From: CAVOHU01 sp963843385
GTDB taxonomy: Bacteria > Acidobacteriota > Vicinamibacteria > Vicinamibacterales > JAKQTR01
DNA: 64,000 nucleotides
Direction: 5' to 3'
Assembly (NCBI GenBank): GCA_963843385.1
Contig: CAWJJY010000004.1
Location: forward strand, 124,001 to 188,000
The notes below the pieces were generated by a model. It saw nothing but the letters and a program-made list of their open reading frames with translations. It did not search any database and was not told the origin of the DNA. Made by a program: the position numbers and the translations under genes. Position 1 is the first letter of the stretch. The number at the start of each line of letters is the position of its first letter. Shown here piece by piece: positions 38,301-46,638 of the stretch.

Positions 38301-41258
38301 CCCGTGGCGGCCGGGGGGTTGACGCTCGAATGGGTGCAGCGCAAGTTCGTCTCCGTCCTGACGAAGCAGAACAATGGAACGCTGCAGTACGTGTCGCGCC
38401 AGAAGGACATCGTCCGCAACACGCGCAGCGTCCAGATCGCTTCGGGTGGCACCTCGTTCCCCCTTCCGACCGATGAGCCGGGAGACTTTCTGCTGGTGTT
38501 GCGAGACCCGTCGGGAGCCCTGCTGAACTCGCTGGGCTACAGCGTGGCGGGGCAGGCCAACCTGTCGCGGTCGCTCGAGCGGGACACCGAGCTGCAGGTC
38601 CAGCTCGACAAACCGGCATACGCGGGCGGGGACACGATTCGCGTCAGCATCCGCGCGCCGTACATCGGCGCCGGGCTGATCACGGTCGAGCGCGATCGCG
38701 TGTACCGCCACCAGTGGTTCAAGACGTCGACCACCAGCTCGGTCCAGCAGATCACGCTGCCGGCCGACTTCGAAGGCAACGGCTACGTCACCGTGCAGTT
38801 CCTTCGCGACCCTTCGTCCGAGGAGCTGTTCATGAGCCCGTTGTCGTACGGCGTCGCCCCGTTCTCGCCCGACCTCGCGCCGCGCACGCAGGCCATGACG
38901 CTCGAGGTGCCCGGCCGGGTCAGGCCCGGTGCGACGCTGACGATGAGATTGGCCCCGGGCGAGGCCTCGCGCGTCGCGGTGCTGGCCGTGGACGAGGGCA
39001 TCCTGCAGGTGGCGCGGTACAAGAATCCCGATCCGCTCGGGTACTTCTTCCAGAAGCGCATGCTGGAGGTCAGCACGAGGCAGATCCTCGACTTGATCCT
39101 TCCGGACCTGAAGCGCTTCATCGCGCTGGCGGCGCCGGGCGGCGATGGCGACGGCGGGTTTGCCAGGCACCTGAACCCCTTCAACAGGAAACGCAAGCCC
39201 GCGGTCGCCTACTGGTCGGGCGTGATCGACGTCGGACGCGAGGGCCGCGACCTGAAATACGTCGTCCCCGACTACTTCAACGGCCGCTTGCGCATCGTCG
39301 CGATCGGAGCCAGCGGAAGCCGGATCGGCGTGACGGAAGCCATAACCACCGTCCAGGGCGAATTCATCCTGACGCCCAACGTGCCGGCCACGGTCACCCC
39401 GGGCGACGAGTTCACCGTGAGCGTCGGCGTCTTCAACAACAGCGCCGGAAGCGGCCCCATCCGGCTCGACGCACAGCTTGGCCCCGGGCTGTCCGTGGTG
39501 GGTGCCTCCACCGTCACTGTCGACGTCCCGGAGAAGAAAGAGGGCGTCGGCGTGTTCCGCGTGAAGGCCAACGCGGTGCTGGGGTCGGCCGCGCTGACCT
39601 TCACGGCCCGACGCGGCACCGCCGCCGCGCGCATCGAAGAGAGTGTCGGCGTGCGGCCTGCGGCGGCGTACCGCACGACGCTGACCCTGGGCCGGGTCGA
39701 CGGCGCCACGTCAACGGCGGCGTTGACGCGGGAACTGTTCAGCGAGCGGCGTAAGGTCGAGGCCGCGGTGTCCGCGCTGCCGCTGGTGTGGGGCCAGGGA
39801 CTGACGGCGTACCTCGACAACTACGAGTACTCGTGCACCGAACAACTGGTCAGCAAGGGCTTCTCGGCGCTCATCGTGACCTCGCGGCCCGAGTTCGGTT
39901 CCGTCAAGAGCCCCGACGCGCAGCCGCTGTCCGCCACCTACCTGACCCTGCGCAACAGGTCGAACGACCAGGGGGGCCTCGGCCTGTGGTCGTCCACGCC
40001 GGTCACCGCCGAGTTCCCGAGCGTCTATGCCGCGCATTTCCTGATTGAAGCCCAGGAGCACGGACAGAAGATCCCGCAGGACATCCTCACGAGCCTCGAC
40101 GGGTGGCTGACCCGCTTTGCGGGAACGCCGGCCAGCAGCCTTCGAGATGCACGGCTGCGCGCATACGCCGTCTACCTGCTCGCCCGTCAGGGCATCAAGG
40201 CCACCGCGGCGCTCTCGAACGTGGAGCAGGAGCTGACGAACCGCTACACGAAGACGTGGCCGACCGATCTCGCCGCCGCGTATCTCGCCTCGACCTACCG
40301 CCTGATGCAGCGGGGCAACGACGCCGACCGGATCGTGAAGGCCGTACCGTGGTCGACGCAGAAGAAGGACTTCGGCGACGAGATCTACTACGACCCGGTC
40401 GTCCACGACGCCCAGCTGCTCTATCTGCTTGCCAAGCACTTCCCGGCCAGGCTCGGCTCGACCCCGCCGGTCGCGCTCGAGACGATCAGCCAGGCAGTCG
40501 GCGGGCACCAGGCGAGCTCGCTGTCGGCCGCCTATACGCTGGTGGCGCTCGACGCATTCGCGAAGGCCAGTGCAGGCTCGGTCACGCTTGGCATCGCCGA
40601 GATCGGAAAGGACGGCCGCGAACGCGCCCTGCCCTTGCCGGCCGGCGCCATTCCCAAGGTGCGGGTGGCCGAAACGGCCGCACGGGTGAAGTTCTCCCAG
40701 AAGGGGGCCGCGCTCGCGTACTTCTCGATCAACGAATCCGGATTCGACAAGCGTCCTCCGACAGCCGAGGTCACCCAGGGCATCGAGATCATTCACGAGT
40801 TCGTGGACTCGAACGGCACTCCGCTGACCCGCGTCAACGTGGGCGACGAGTTCTTCGTGAGGCTGCGCGTTCGCGCCACGAACAGGGATCGACTGGAGCA
40901 GATCGCGGTCGTGGATCTGCTCCCCGGCGGCGTCGAGCCGGTGCTGGAACTTCAGGCCCCGGCTGACTCGAGCACACCGGACACCGATCCGGCGATGAGG
41001 AGACAGCGGGGCGCGAGCGGATCGCTGCCGGTCGGTGTGGCCGGGAAGTCGGACTGGTCGCCGGTCCATGTCGACGTGCGCGAGGACCGCCTCATCCTCT
41101 ACGGCGATATCGCCAGGAGCGTGGGCACCTTCGTGTATCGCGTGAGGGCGAACAATCCCGGCCTGTTCCAGGTCCCGCCCGCCTTCGCAGAAGGGCTCTA
41201 CAACCGCACGGTCACGGCATTGAGCCGTGGCGCCACGCTCGAGGTCGTCAGGAAGTGA
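35400..41258 (+). CDS. Bacterial alpha-2-macroglobulin with intact thioester motif
   Basis: A 1952-residue envelope protein that traps attacking proteases. An N-terminal helix (about 60-78, VGLVVVLFAVLAGYVWYA) anchors it; there is no lipobox, unlike E. coli YfhM. Then come repeated macroglobulin domains including FSDRGIYRPGETTHLGAI (about 700) and the bait-like region, the A2M family block (KYVVPDYFNGRLRIVAIGA), and the thioester domain with YSCTEQLVSKGF, Cys1479. The CxEQ thioester signature is complete, so the covalent trap should work. The gene's TGA overlaps the GTG of the PBP1C gene by 4 bp. Alpha-2-macroglobulin with PBP1C is a widely conserved pair, thought to guard against proteases when the wall is breached and repaired by PBP1C. 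Confidence 0.95.
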   Translation: MRHALTALLDAGRTVGSALAALFTELFGRWQWDAPAWFTRAGALVLKGRRALAANPRRGVGLVVVLFAVLAGYVWYASRPKPHYVEFAVSGPELTTYNETGIASIKPMKIVFSESAAPLRTVKTALTAGVELSPAIPGTWFWTNDRELRFTPKDDWPVDGAFTVKLSKKDLLARPVQLEKYTFTFRSQPFSAQITESQFYQDPRDPNLKKIVATVTFSHPVDAERFESHVSLAVAKDAEYLGLTPDSRHFTVAYDKFKLAAYVHSSALAVPRDDTPMTLRIDKGVRAARGGNDTPEPIAVVVTIPGRSSLAFSDARMVVVDNARYEPEQILLMTSSSPVAERAFDGKVSVKLLPVRHPRQPKEDPNPYEWVDSEEIGNDILGGCPAVGVNYVPSEEGGDTSHGFKFTAPVGRYLYVVVKPEVQGTGGYISPKPFVATLRVRPYPMALTFLGQGALLPLSGDRKVGFLARDVGVVQIEIGRVLPNQLQHLAPAMWDFSRPAVYGNLEDKLVERFVSTRDYSATPPGKPTYDSVDLGQYLKDRAQSPRGLFLLHVSQLTARRQAEDEESEPEGEEGERRGSTEDRRLILVTDLGFIVKQAKDGSRDVFVQSIGTGLPVEGARVELVGSNGQPVHAATTDSAGWAQIPKPPPELRREREPVLITVQREADFSFMPFNTGRRDLDLSRFDTGGVDNAKSAQQLSTYLFSDRGIYRPGETTHLGAITRTADWKASPNGLPIDLEITDPRGTIVSRSQLTVSAASFEEVSYTSPAAGQTGTYEAAAYLTSDPKRRELLGTTSFKIQEFEPDRMKVQLDLSATPIEGWLRPDDVKARITVVHLFGDAASNRRVEGELSLTPALPRFARYTDHRFSVGEVLREPYHERLAATVTDDKGTAEFNLDLKRFTGRAYRLNVLGRAYEAEGGRNVAAENSAIVSEAAFLVGVKPDGDLTFVRRTSARAAHWLAVDQRLAPVAAGGLTLEWVQRKFVSVLTKQNNGTLQYVSRQKDIVRNTRSVQIASGGTSFPLPTDEPGDFLLVLRDPSGALLNSLGYSVAGQANLSRSLERDTELQVQLDKPAYAGGDTIRVSIRAPYIGAGLITVERDRVYRHQWFKTSTTSSVQQITLPADFEGNGYVTVQFLRDPSSEELFMSPLSYGVAPFSPDLAPRTQAMTLEVPGRVRPGATLTMRLAPGEASRVAVLAVDEGILQVARYKNPDPLGYFFQKRMLEVSTRQILDLILPDLKRFIALAAPGGDGDGGFARHLNPFNRKRKPAVAYWSGVIDVGREGRDLKYVVPDYFNGRLRIVAIGASGSRIGVTEAITTVQGEFILTPNVPATVTPGDEFTVSVGVFNNSAGSGPIRLDAQLGPGLSVVGASTVTVDVPEKKEGVGVFRVKANAVLGSAALTFTARRGTAAARIEESVGVRPAAAYRTTLTLGRVDGATSTAALTRELFSERRKVEAAVSALPLVWGQGLTAYLDNYEYSCTEQLVSKGFSALIVTSRPEFGSVKSPDAQPLSATYLTLRNRSNDQGGLGLWSSTPVTAEFPSVYAAHFLIEAQEHGQKIPQDILTSLDGWLTRFAGTPASSLRDARLRAYAVYLLARQGIKATAALSNVEQELTNRYTKTWPTDLAAAYLASTYRLMQRGNDADRIVKAVPWSTQKKDFGDEIYYDPVVHDAQLLYLLAKHFPARLGSTPPVALETISQAVGGHQASSLSAAYTLVALDAFAKASAGSVTLGIAEIGKDGRERALPLPAGAIPKVRVAETAARVKFSQKGAALAYFSINESGFDKRPPTAEVTQGIEIIHEFVDSNGTPLTRVNVGDEFFVRLRVRATNRDRLEQIAVVDLLPGGVEPVLELQAPADSSTPDTDPAMRRQRGASGSLPVGVAGKSDWSPVHVDVREDRLILYGDIARSVGTFVYRVRANNPGLFQVPPAFAEGLYNRTVTALSRGATLEVVRK

Positions 41259-43573
41259 TCGCTCGCCGCGTTGTGCGCCGGTGCCTGATGGCGGCCATGC
41301 TGGCGGCGGCCGCGCTGGTCGTGTTGCGCGTGTGGCCGCACGCGCCGTTGCGTCAGCGATTCCCCGTGTCCACGGGCGTCTGGTCAGCCGACGGCGAGCT
41401 GCTTCGGGTGACCCGGACCTCTGACGATCAGTACCGGTTGTGGGTGCCGCTCTCGGAGATTGCTCCGACACTGGTCGATGCGTTTCTCCTGAAGGAAGAC
41501 CGCTGGTTCTACTGGCATCCGGGGGTCAATGCAGCCGCAATCGCCCGCGCAGCGTTCCGGACCTACGCCGGCGGCGATCGTCAGGGCGGTTCGACGGTCA
41601 CGATGCAGCTGGCCCGCCTCGGCTATCGGCTCAACACGAAAACCGCCGTCGGCAAGCTGCGTCAGGTCGGGGCCGCGCTCTGGTTGGAGGCGCGCTATTC
41701 GAAGCGCGACCTGCTCGAGGCCTATCTCAACGTGGTCCCGTTCGGCGGCAACATCCAGGGTGTGGGTGCGGCGAGCCGCATCTATTTCGGCAAGTCCCCC
41801 GACCGCGTCAATCTCGCCGAAGCCCTGACGCTGGCCGTCATTCCACAGCGGCCGGCCGGCCGCGCCGGCCGGAACGTGCCGGACGCCGACCTGCTCGCCG
41901 CGCGCAGGAGGCTCGGGGCCCAGTGGCTGGCTCGGCACGGCGCCAGAGCCGACGACCGCCGCCAGATCGAATTGGCGATCCTTGCGCGGCCGGACTTCGC
42001 GCTTCCGTGGCAGGCACCCCACTTCGTCGATGCCGTGCTGGCCGACCGCGTCTCGCGAAGCAATCGCATCGACACGACGATCGACGCCGGACTGCAGAGG
42101 CTCGTCGAACAGCAGATCCAGCGCTACGTCAGGCGCTACGACGAGGTCGGCATGCGCAACGCCGCATCGCTCGTCGTCGACACGCGCGACATGTCGGTCA
42201 AGGCGTGGGTCGGCTCCGCCGACTACTGGAATGACGCAATCGACGGCCAGGTGAACGGCGTGCTGGCCAAGCGATCGCCCGGATCCGCGCTGAAGCCATT
42301 CGTCTATGCGCTGGCGCTCGACCAGGGCATCCTGCACCCGCAGACGATGGTGAAGGATGCGCCCACCTCGTTCGGGCCCTTCACCCCCGAAAATTTCGAC
42401 GGCCGCTTCTTCGGTCCGATCACCGCCGAGGAGGCGCTCATCCGGAGCCGCAACGTGCCGGCCGTCTGGATCAGCACGCAGCTGACACAACCGACCCTCT
42501 ATCAGTTTCTTCAGAGCGCCGGCGTGCGCGACCTGAAGCCGGAATCGTTCTACGGGCTCGCGCTGACCCTTGGCGGCGGCGAAGTGACGATGGAGGAACT
42601 GGCAGGGCTGTATGCGATGCTGGCCAATCAGGGCGTGCTGAAGCCGCTCCGGGTCGAGTCCTCCGCTGGCCGGGACGAGGGCGTACGCCTGCTGAGCCCG
42701 GAGGCCAGCTTCATCACGCTCGACATGCTGCGCCGCAACCCGCGGCCTGATGACGACGGCACGATTCCCGCTCGTGCGCGGTGGCCGGTTGCGTGGAAGA
42801 CCGGCACGTCATGGGGATTCCGCGATGCCTGGTCGGCCGGCGTGGTCGGGCCGTACGTGCTCGTAGTGTGGATTGGCAATTTCGACGGGCTCGGCAATCC
42901 AGCCTTCATCGGCGTCGATGCCGCCGCGCCGCTGTTCTTCCGCATCGCGGACGCGCTGAACCTGACCAGGCCTGCCGAAGAGGTGCCGGCCTTCACGCCG
43001 CCGCCCGGCGTCGCGAAGGTCGCCGTGTGCGGTGGGAGCGGCGAGCTGCCGAACGCCGACTGCCCGCACACGGTGGACACGTGGTATATCCCGGGCAAGT
43101 CGCCGATTCGTGTCAGCCGGCTGCACCGTGCCGTGGCCGTCGATGCGCAGACCGGGCAGCCGGTGTGTCCGCCTTATCCCGCCACCACGCGCCTGGAAGT
43201 CTTCGAGTTCTGGCCGTCGGACATGCTGAAACTGTTCCGCGAGGCCGGCATGCCGCGCCGCCTTCCGCCTCCGCTTCCGGCATGCGCCAGCGATGATCGA
43301 CTCGACCCGCCGCGCATTTCGTCGCCCCTTCGCAACGTGACCTATGCCCTGCGCGGCTCGCGGACACAGGATCAGATCACGCTGGAGGCAAGCGTGGCGG
43401 CCGATGTCCGGCGGGTGTTCTGGTTCGACGGCCGCGCGTTGCTCGGCACACGCGCGGTCGCCGATGGCCCGTTGCCGTGGCGGCCGGCGGCCGACGGCGC
43501 GCACCTGATTCGCATCATCGATGACCACGGCCGCTCGGCCGAACGCGACGTCAACGTCGTGTTCGAACGATAG
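41255..43573 (+). CDS. pbpC: Penicillin-binding protein 1C (bifunctional transglycosylase/transpeptidase)
   Basis: A 772-residue peptidoglycan synthase with an N-terminal membrane helix (about 11-25). The GT51 transglycosylase domain has KEDRWFYWHPG with catalytic Glu81, then GGSTVTMQLARL and LLEAYLNVVPFGGNIQGVGAAS. The transpeptidase domain has Ser344-x-x-Lys347 (GSALKPF) and KTGTSWGFRDAW with Lys515. The C-terminal domain (about 660-772, YALRGSRTQDQITLEASVAADVRRVFWFDG) is the PBP1C-specific biPBP_C module. GTG 41255 overlaps the alpha-2-macroglobulin stop (GTGA), giving translational coupling. All catalytic residues are present, so both activities are expected. Confidence 0.95.
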   Translation: MIARRVVRRCLMAAMLAAAALVVLRVWPHAPLRQRFPVSTGVWSADGELLRVTRTSDDQYRLWVPLSEIAPTLVDAFLLKEDRWFYWHPGVNAAAIARAAFRTYAGGDRQGGSTVTMQLARLGYRLNTKTAVGKLRQVGAALWLEARYSKRDLLEAYLNVVPFGGNIQGVGAASRIYFGKSPDRVNLAEALTLAVIPQRPAGRAGRNVPDADLLAARRRLGAQWLARHGARADDRRQIELAILARPDFALPWQAPHFVDAVLADRVSRSNRIDTTIDAGLQRLVEQQIQRYVRRYDEVGMRNAASLVVDTRDMSVKAWVGSADYWNDAIDGQVNGVLAKRSPGSALKPFVYALALDQGILHPQTMVKDAPTSFGPFTPENFDGRFFGPITAEEALIRSRNVPAVWISTQLTQPTLYQFLQSAGVRDLKPESFYGLALTLGGGEVTMEELAGLYAMLANQGVLKPLRVESSAGRDEGVRLLSPEASFITLDMLRRNPRPDDDGTIPARARWPVAWKTGTSWGFRDAWSAGVVGPYVLVVWIGNFDGLGNPAFIGVDAAAPLFFRIADALNLTRPAEEVPAFTPPPGVAKVAVCGGSGELPNADCPHTVDTWYIPGKSPIRVSRLHRAVAVDAQTGQPVCPPYPATTRLEVFEFWPSDMLKLFREAGMPRRLPPPLPACASDDRLDPPRISSPLRNVTYALRGSRTQDQITLEASVAADVRRVFWFDGRALLGTRAVADGPLPWRPAADGAHLIRIIDDHGRSAERDVNVVFER

Positions 43574-43692
43574 TGACGATTTCAAACCGGCTGCGGCGGC
43601 AGAGGAACGAGCCTCACTCGCCTCGTGCGCTCGGGATGGGGTCCGGGTAACATGTGGCCAGCGTGTCCATCACCCTCAACCGGAGACGGAAC

Positions 43693-45594
43693 ATGCGTCG
43701 AGTGCGGCGTCGCGCCGTCGCGCTCGTGCTCGCGTGGCTCGTGGTCCCAGGACTTGCGCAGGCCTGGGTCTATCCGGAGCACCGCAACATCACAGCCGAG
43801 GGCATAAGGAGGCTTCCTCCGCCGCAGGCCGAACGGCTCGCTGCGATCTGGGCTGATGCGAGGAGAGGACACGAGGCGCGACTCTGCGCCCAACCGTCTG
43901 CGGGGAATCAGGGCCTGAACCCGTCCTGTATCGACTTCGCAGCCTGGCCCGCTATCGCCGGCGACCATTCCTGCTCCGCGGCGAAGCTGCTTCGCGCCGC
44001 GCTCGAGGCCGACTGGATTCTCGCCGTTGCCCGGGTGACCGCTGAGCTCGACTCGCAGCTTGCGGCCGCCAGGAACGACGCCCAGCGCGCCTCGCCGTTG
44101 ACCAGGTGCGACGAGCTCATCGAGCAATACGACCTGGAGTACATCTCGCGGGCCGCCGCCAACACCGCTCACTTTCTGCTGCCGCGCACGAAGATCGGGC
44201 GTGATGAGCAGAGCTACATGGCCGAAGCACTGTCCCCGGGCGCACCGCCGAACGCCCTCGGGGTCTACCTCCACTACCACGCCTCGGCCCTGCGTCTGGC
44301 AGCCGCCTGGAGCGACCCGGCCACCCCGCCGGAGGCGAGGCCGGATCTCGCTCGTGAGGCGCTGGCCGCCGAGGCCTTCGGCCTGCATTTCCTCCAGGAC
44401 ATGTTCGCGGCAGGGCACACCGTCGGTTCCTGGGGCGACCGGGCGGAGCGGAAAGGGACGCACGACTACTACAACCTGCACGGGCTGGAGTCGAGCGACT
44501 GGCGCAACACGCCGTTCATCCTCTTCGGTGACGGCTACCTGCGCCCCGAAGGGCTCGACCAGGCGGCGCACGTCGTCCAGATCAGCCTCGCACGCTTCCT
44601 CGAGGCAGCCGACCCTTCATCGAGCGGGGCATCGGTCGTGATGAAGATCGACCTTGGCGACGCGCGTGAGGAGGCCGCGTTCGACGTCTGCGCCGCCAAG
44701 CGGATGCCCATGCCGATCTTCGACGACGACGCCCGTAAGTTGCTCGCAGAGGCCCTCCCCTTCACGCCGGTGCCGAGCCTCGGGCCCGGCCCAGGGTCCC
44801 TGCCGCGCTACCGAGCGGACATCGGCGGCTTCATCGCGGTAGCGGGCGGAGGCTGGATCGGACAGACCAGGGGGACCTGGTCACCCGGAAAGTGGGTCGA
44901 CGCGGCCTCGCTGAACCTGTCGGTTCGAGCTGGAATCGGTCTCGAGTCGCTGGCCGGCCCGTCCGGGGACGGCCAGTTGTGGCTTCAGGCAGGGTTCCTG
45001 ACGCGCAATTCCGAGGGGTTCATCTGCGGCAGTCGCTGCGGCGGAAACACACCCGACGGGTCGCAGATACAGATTCCCTCTCGAAACGCGGTTGCTCTGC
45101 GCATGCGCGTGCCGTTCTGGCTGATCCCGGGCGACCTCATCCTCGCGACGCCAATCCTCGCGCTCGCAGCGCCGAGAACGCTGGACGCCATGGCCATCAC
45201 GGCCGTCAACGGCGGCTTGATTCCGTGGCAGGCCGGGTTCCGATCGCCGTTTGGCCGCGTGCAATTCGTCCTGGGACGCGAGGTCGGGCTGACCCTCTAC
45301 GGCTATCTCGGAGGGCCCGACGCCGTCACGGTCCTCTCCGCCATCCCCACCGGATACGGGCCGCCCATCGCGCATGACATGAGATCGATGGAGTGGGAAT
45401 TCCCGGTCGTGGAGGTGCAACTGCTGCGTGCCGTCGCGGGCAAGCAGGTCTCGACGCTCGTGATCCAGTCGGGCGCGAGCTTCGAGAGCACGACCAGGTT
45501 GACACCGATTGGTGCGGTGGGGCAGACGCTCCGGCACGGAGAGCGCTTCCTCCTGTTCCTCAGGGTGTCCTTCGACAGCCGAATGTATTTCTAA
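43693..45594 (+). CDS. Zinc phospholipase C / P1-nuclease-like secreted protein with extra C-terminal domain
   Basis: A 633-residue exported protein. Cleavage after AQA (residue 24) would leave Trp25 as the mature N-terminus, which is how zinc-dependent phospholipase C and S1/P1 nucleases begin, using that amino group as a zinc ligand. Other metal-ligand-like positions are EHRNIT (His30), NTAHFLLP (His160), LHYHASA (about 193-197), AFGLHFLQDMFAAGHTVG (His232, Asp236, His242) and KGTHDYYN (His257). The region after about 395 (RYRADIGGFIAVAGGGWIGQ onward) is rich in alternating strands and ends in SFDSRMYF, like a small outer-membrane barrel. This combination is not one I recognise. ATG 43693 is chosen because it starts the signal peptide. 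It follows pbpC by 119 bp. Substrate (phospholipid or nucleic acid) is undecided. Confidence 0.68.
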   Translation: MRRVRRRAVALVLAWLVVPGLAQAWVYPEHRNITAEGIRRLPPPQAERLAAIWADARRGHEARLCAQPSAGNQGLNPSCIDFAAWPAIAGDHSCSAAKLLRAALEADWILAVARVTAELDSQLAAARNDAQRASPLTRCDELIEQYDLEYISRAAANTAHFLLPRTKIGRDEQSYMAEALSPGAPPNALGVYLHYHASALRLAAAWSDPATPPEARPDLAREALAAEAFGLHFLQDMFAAGHTVGSWGDRAERKGTHDYYNLHGLESSDWRNTPFILFGDGYLRPEGLDQAAHVVQISLARFLEAADPSSSGASVVMKIDLGDAREEAAFDVCAAKRMPMPIFDDDARKLLAEALPFTPVPSLGPGPGSLPRYRADIGGFIAVAGGGWIGQTRGTWSPGKWVDAASLNLSVRAGIGLESLAGPSGDGQLWLQAGFLTRNSEGFICGSRCGGNTPDGSQIQIPSRNAVALRMRVPFWLIPGDLILATPILALAAPRTLDAMAITAVNGGLIPWQAGFRSPFGRVQFVLGREVGLTLYGYLGGPDAVTVLSAIPTGYGPPIAHDMRSMEWEFPVVEVQLLRAVAGKQVSTLVIQSGASFESTTRLTPIGAVGQTLRHGERFLLFLRVSFDSRMYF

Positions 45595-45699
45595 GCCGCG
45601 CGACCGAGAGGGTGACCGGATCGGGTGTTGCGGCCGGGCAAGGAGATCGCCGCCTTGCGAGGCAGCGACCCATCGTGCGACGCGGGTCAGTCCGACGCA

Positions 45700-46365
45700 T
45701 CACTGGGTGAGGGGTTTCAGCACGGCATCGAAGGTGGCAAACGGGTAGGCGCCCGCGATGGTCTGCGAGCCGATGATGAAGGTCGGGGTGCCGCCGACGC
45801 CGAACTGCTGCTGTCCGGCAGCCTTCATGTTCGTGATGCCGTTCCGGAGTTCAGTCAGAGCCACGCACGCGTCGACCTCGGCGGAGGTCATCCCTGTCGA
45901 GGCGACCACCACTTTGATCGCGGCGGTCGGATTCGCACTGCCCGACCATGCCGCCTGCGACTGGAACAGCTGATCCACCACCGTGAAGTAGCGATCGCCT
46001 GAGCAGCGGGCCACCATCGCCGCCGACATGGCCGCGCTGTCCAGCGGGAAGTCTCGGTAAATGAGCTTCACCTTGCCGGTGTCGAGATAGGCGGTCTTGA
46101 TCTGCGGCAGTGTCGCTGAGTGGAATGACGCGCAGTGGGGGCAGGTCAGCGACGAATACTCGACCATCGTCACCGCTGCGGCGGCATTGCCGAGCACCTT
46201 GTCGGCGAGCATCACGTCGAGGGCGGGAAACTGAACCGCGGGGCTGGGGCCGGCCCCGGAGGAGTCTGTCGACTTTCCCGCGCAGGCGACCGAGACACAA
46301 GCAAGAGTGAGCGCGAGCGCGGCCCATGGCGCGTGGATCAGGCGGTGTCGGAAACTCCGTGTCAT
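45700..46365 (-). CDS. DsbA-like thioredoxin-fold lipoprotein
   Basis: A 221-residue protein with a signal sequence and lipobox (VSVAC, Cys28), so it should be lipid-anchored facing the periplasm. The thioredoxin_4/DsbA domain has VEYSSLTCPHCASFH with Cys75 and Cys78; CPHC is the classic DsbA motif. The cis-proline loop is VGGTPTFIIG, and the helical insert has DRYFTVVDQLFQSQAAWSG. Length matches the DsbA/Com1 family. ATG 46365 is chosen as the start of the signal sequence; the frame upstream overlaps the tandem repeat. It is the second DsbA-like protein in the window and likely forms or repairs disulfides in secreted proteins such as its neighbours. Confidence 0.9.
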   Translation of the reverse strand: MTRSFRHRLIHAPWAALALTLACVSVACAGKSTDSSGAGPSPAVQFPALDVMLADKVLGNAAAAVTMVEYSSLTCPHCASFHSATLPQIKTAYLDTGKVKLIYRDFPLDSAAMSAAMVARCSGDRYFTVVDQLFQSQAAWSGSANPTAAIKVVVASTGMTSAEVDACVALTELRNGITNMKAAGQQQFGVGGTPTFIIGSQTIAGAYPFATFDAVLKPLTQ

Positions 46366-46424
46366 CGGGTCGTCCCTGTGGCGGTTCATTCTATCGCAGT
46401 CGAATCGGGACGATTCAGCCCGCC

Positions 46425-46602
46425 GAGCGGGTCGGGCCGCGTGCGCTAGGGCCACAAGTCCTGCCGGCGAGCGTGGCTACAAGTCTCGGGCTGCGGTTTG
46501 CCCTCGCACCTTCGAGCGGGTCCGGCCGCGTGCGCTAGGGCCACATGTCCTGCCGGCGAGCGCGGCTGCAGGTCTCGGGCTACGGTTTGCCCTCACTCCT
46601 TC
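46425..46602. repeat. 89-bp tandem duplication upstream of the M13 peptidase gene
   Basis: Two adjacent copies (46425-46513 and 46514-46602), each 89 bp and about 90 percent alike by eye, start GAGCGGGTC/GAGCGGGTCC and end CCCTCGCACCTTC/CCCTCACTCCTTC. They lie in the gap between the DsbA-like lipoprotein and the M13 peptidase, just before the peptidase ribosome site. They have no open frame in common and are not related to the heptamer elements. They may duplicate a promoter or upstream regulatory region. Confidence 0.85.
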
Positions 46603-46638
46603 TACGATTAAACTGGTCTGTATATCACCGGAGGTTCT

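Noticed and set aside
43582..44571. Minus-strand frame opposite the phospholipase-like gene
   Set aside because: No recognisable motif and shadow-like composition; the plus-strand gene has a signal peptide and metal-ligand pattern.
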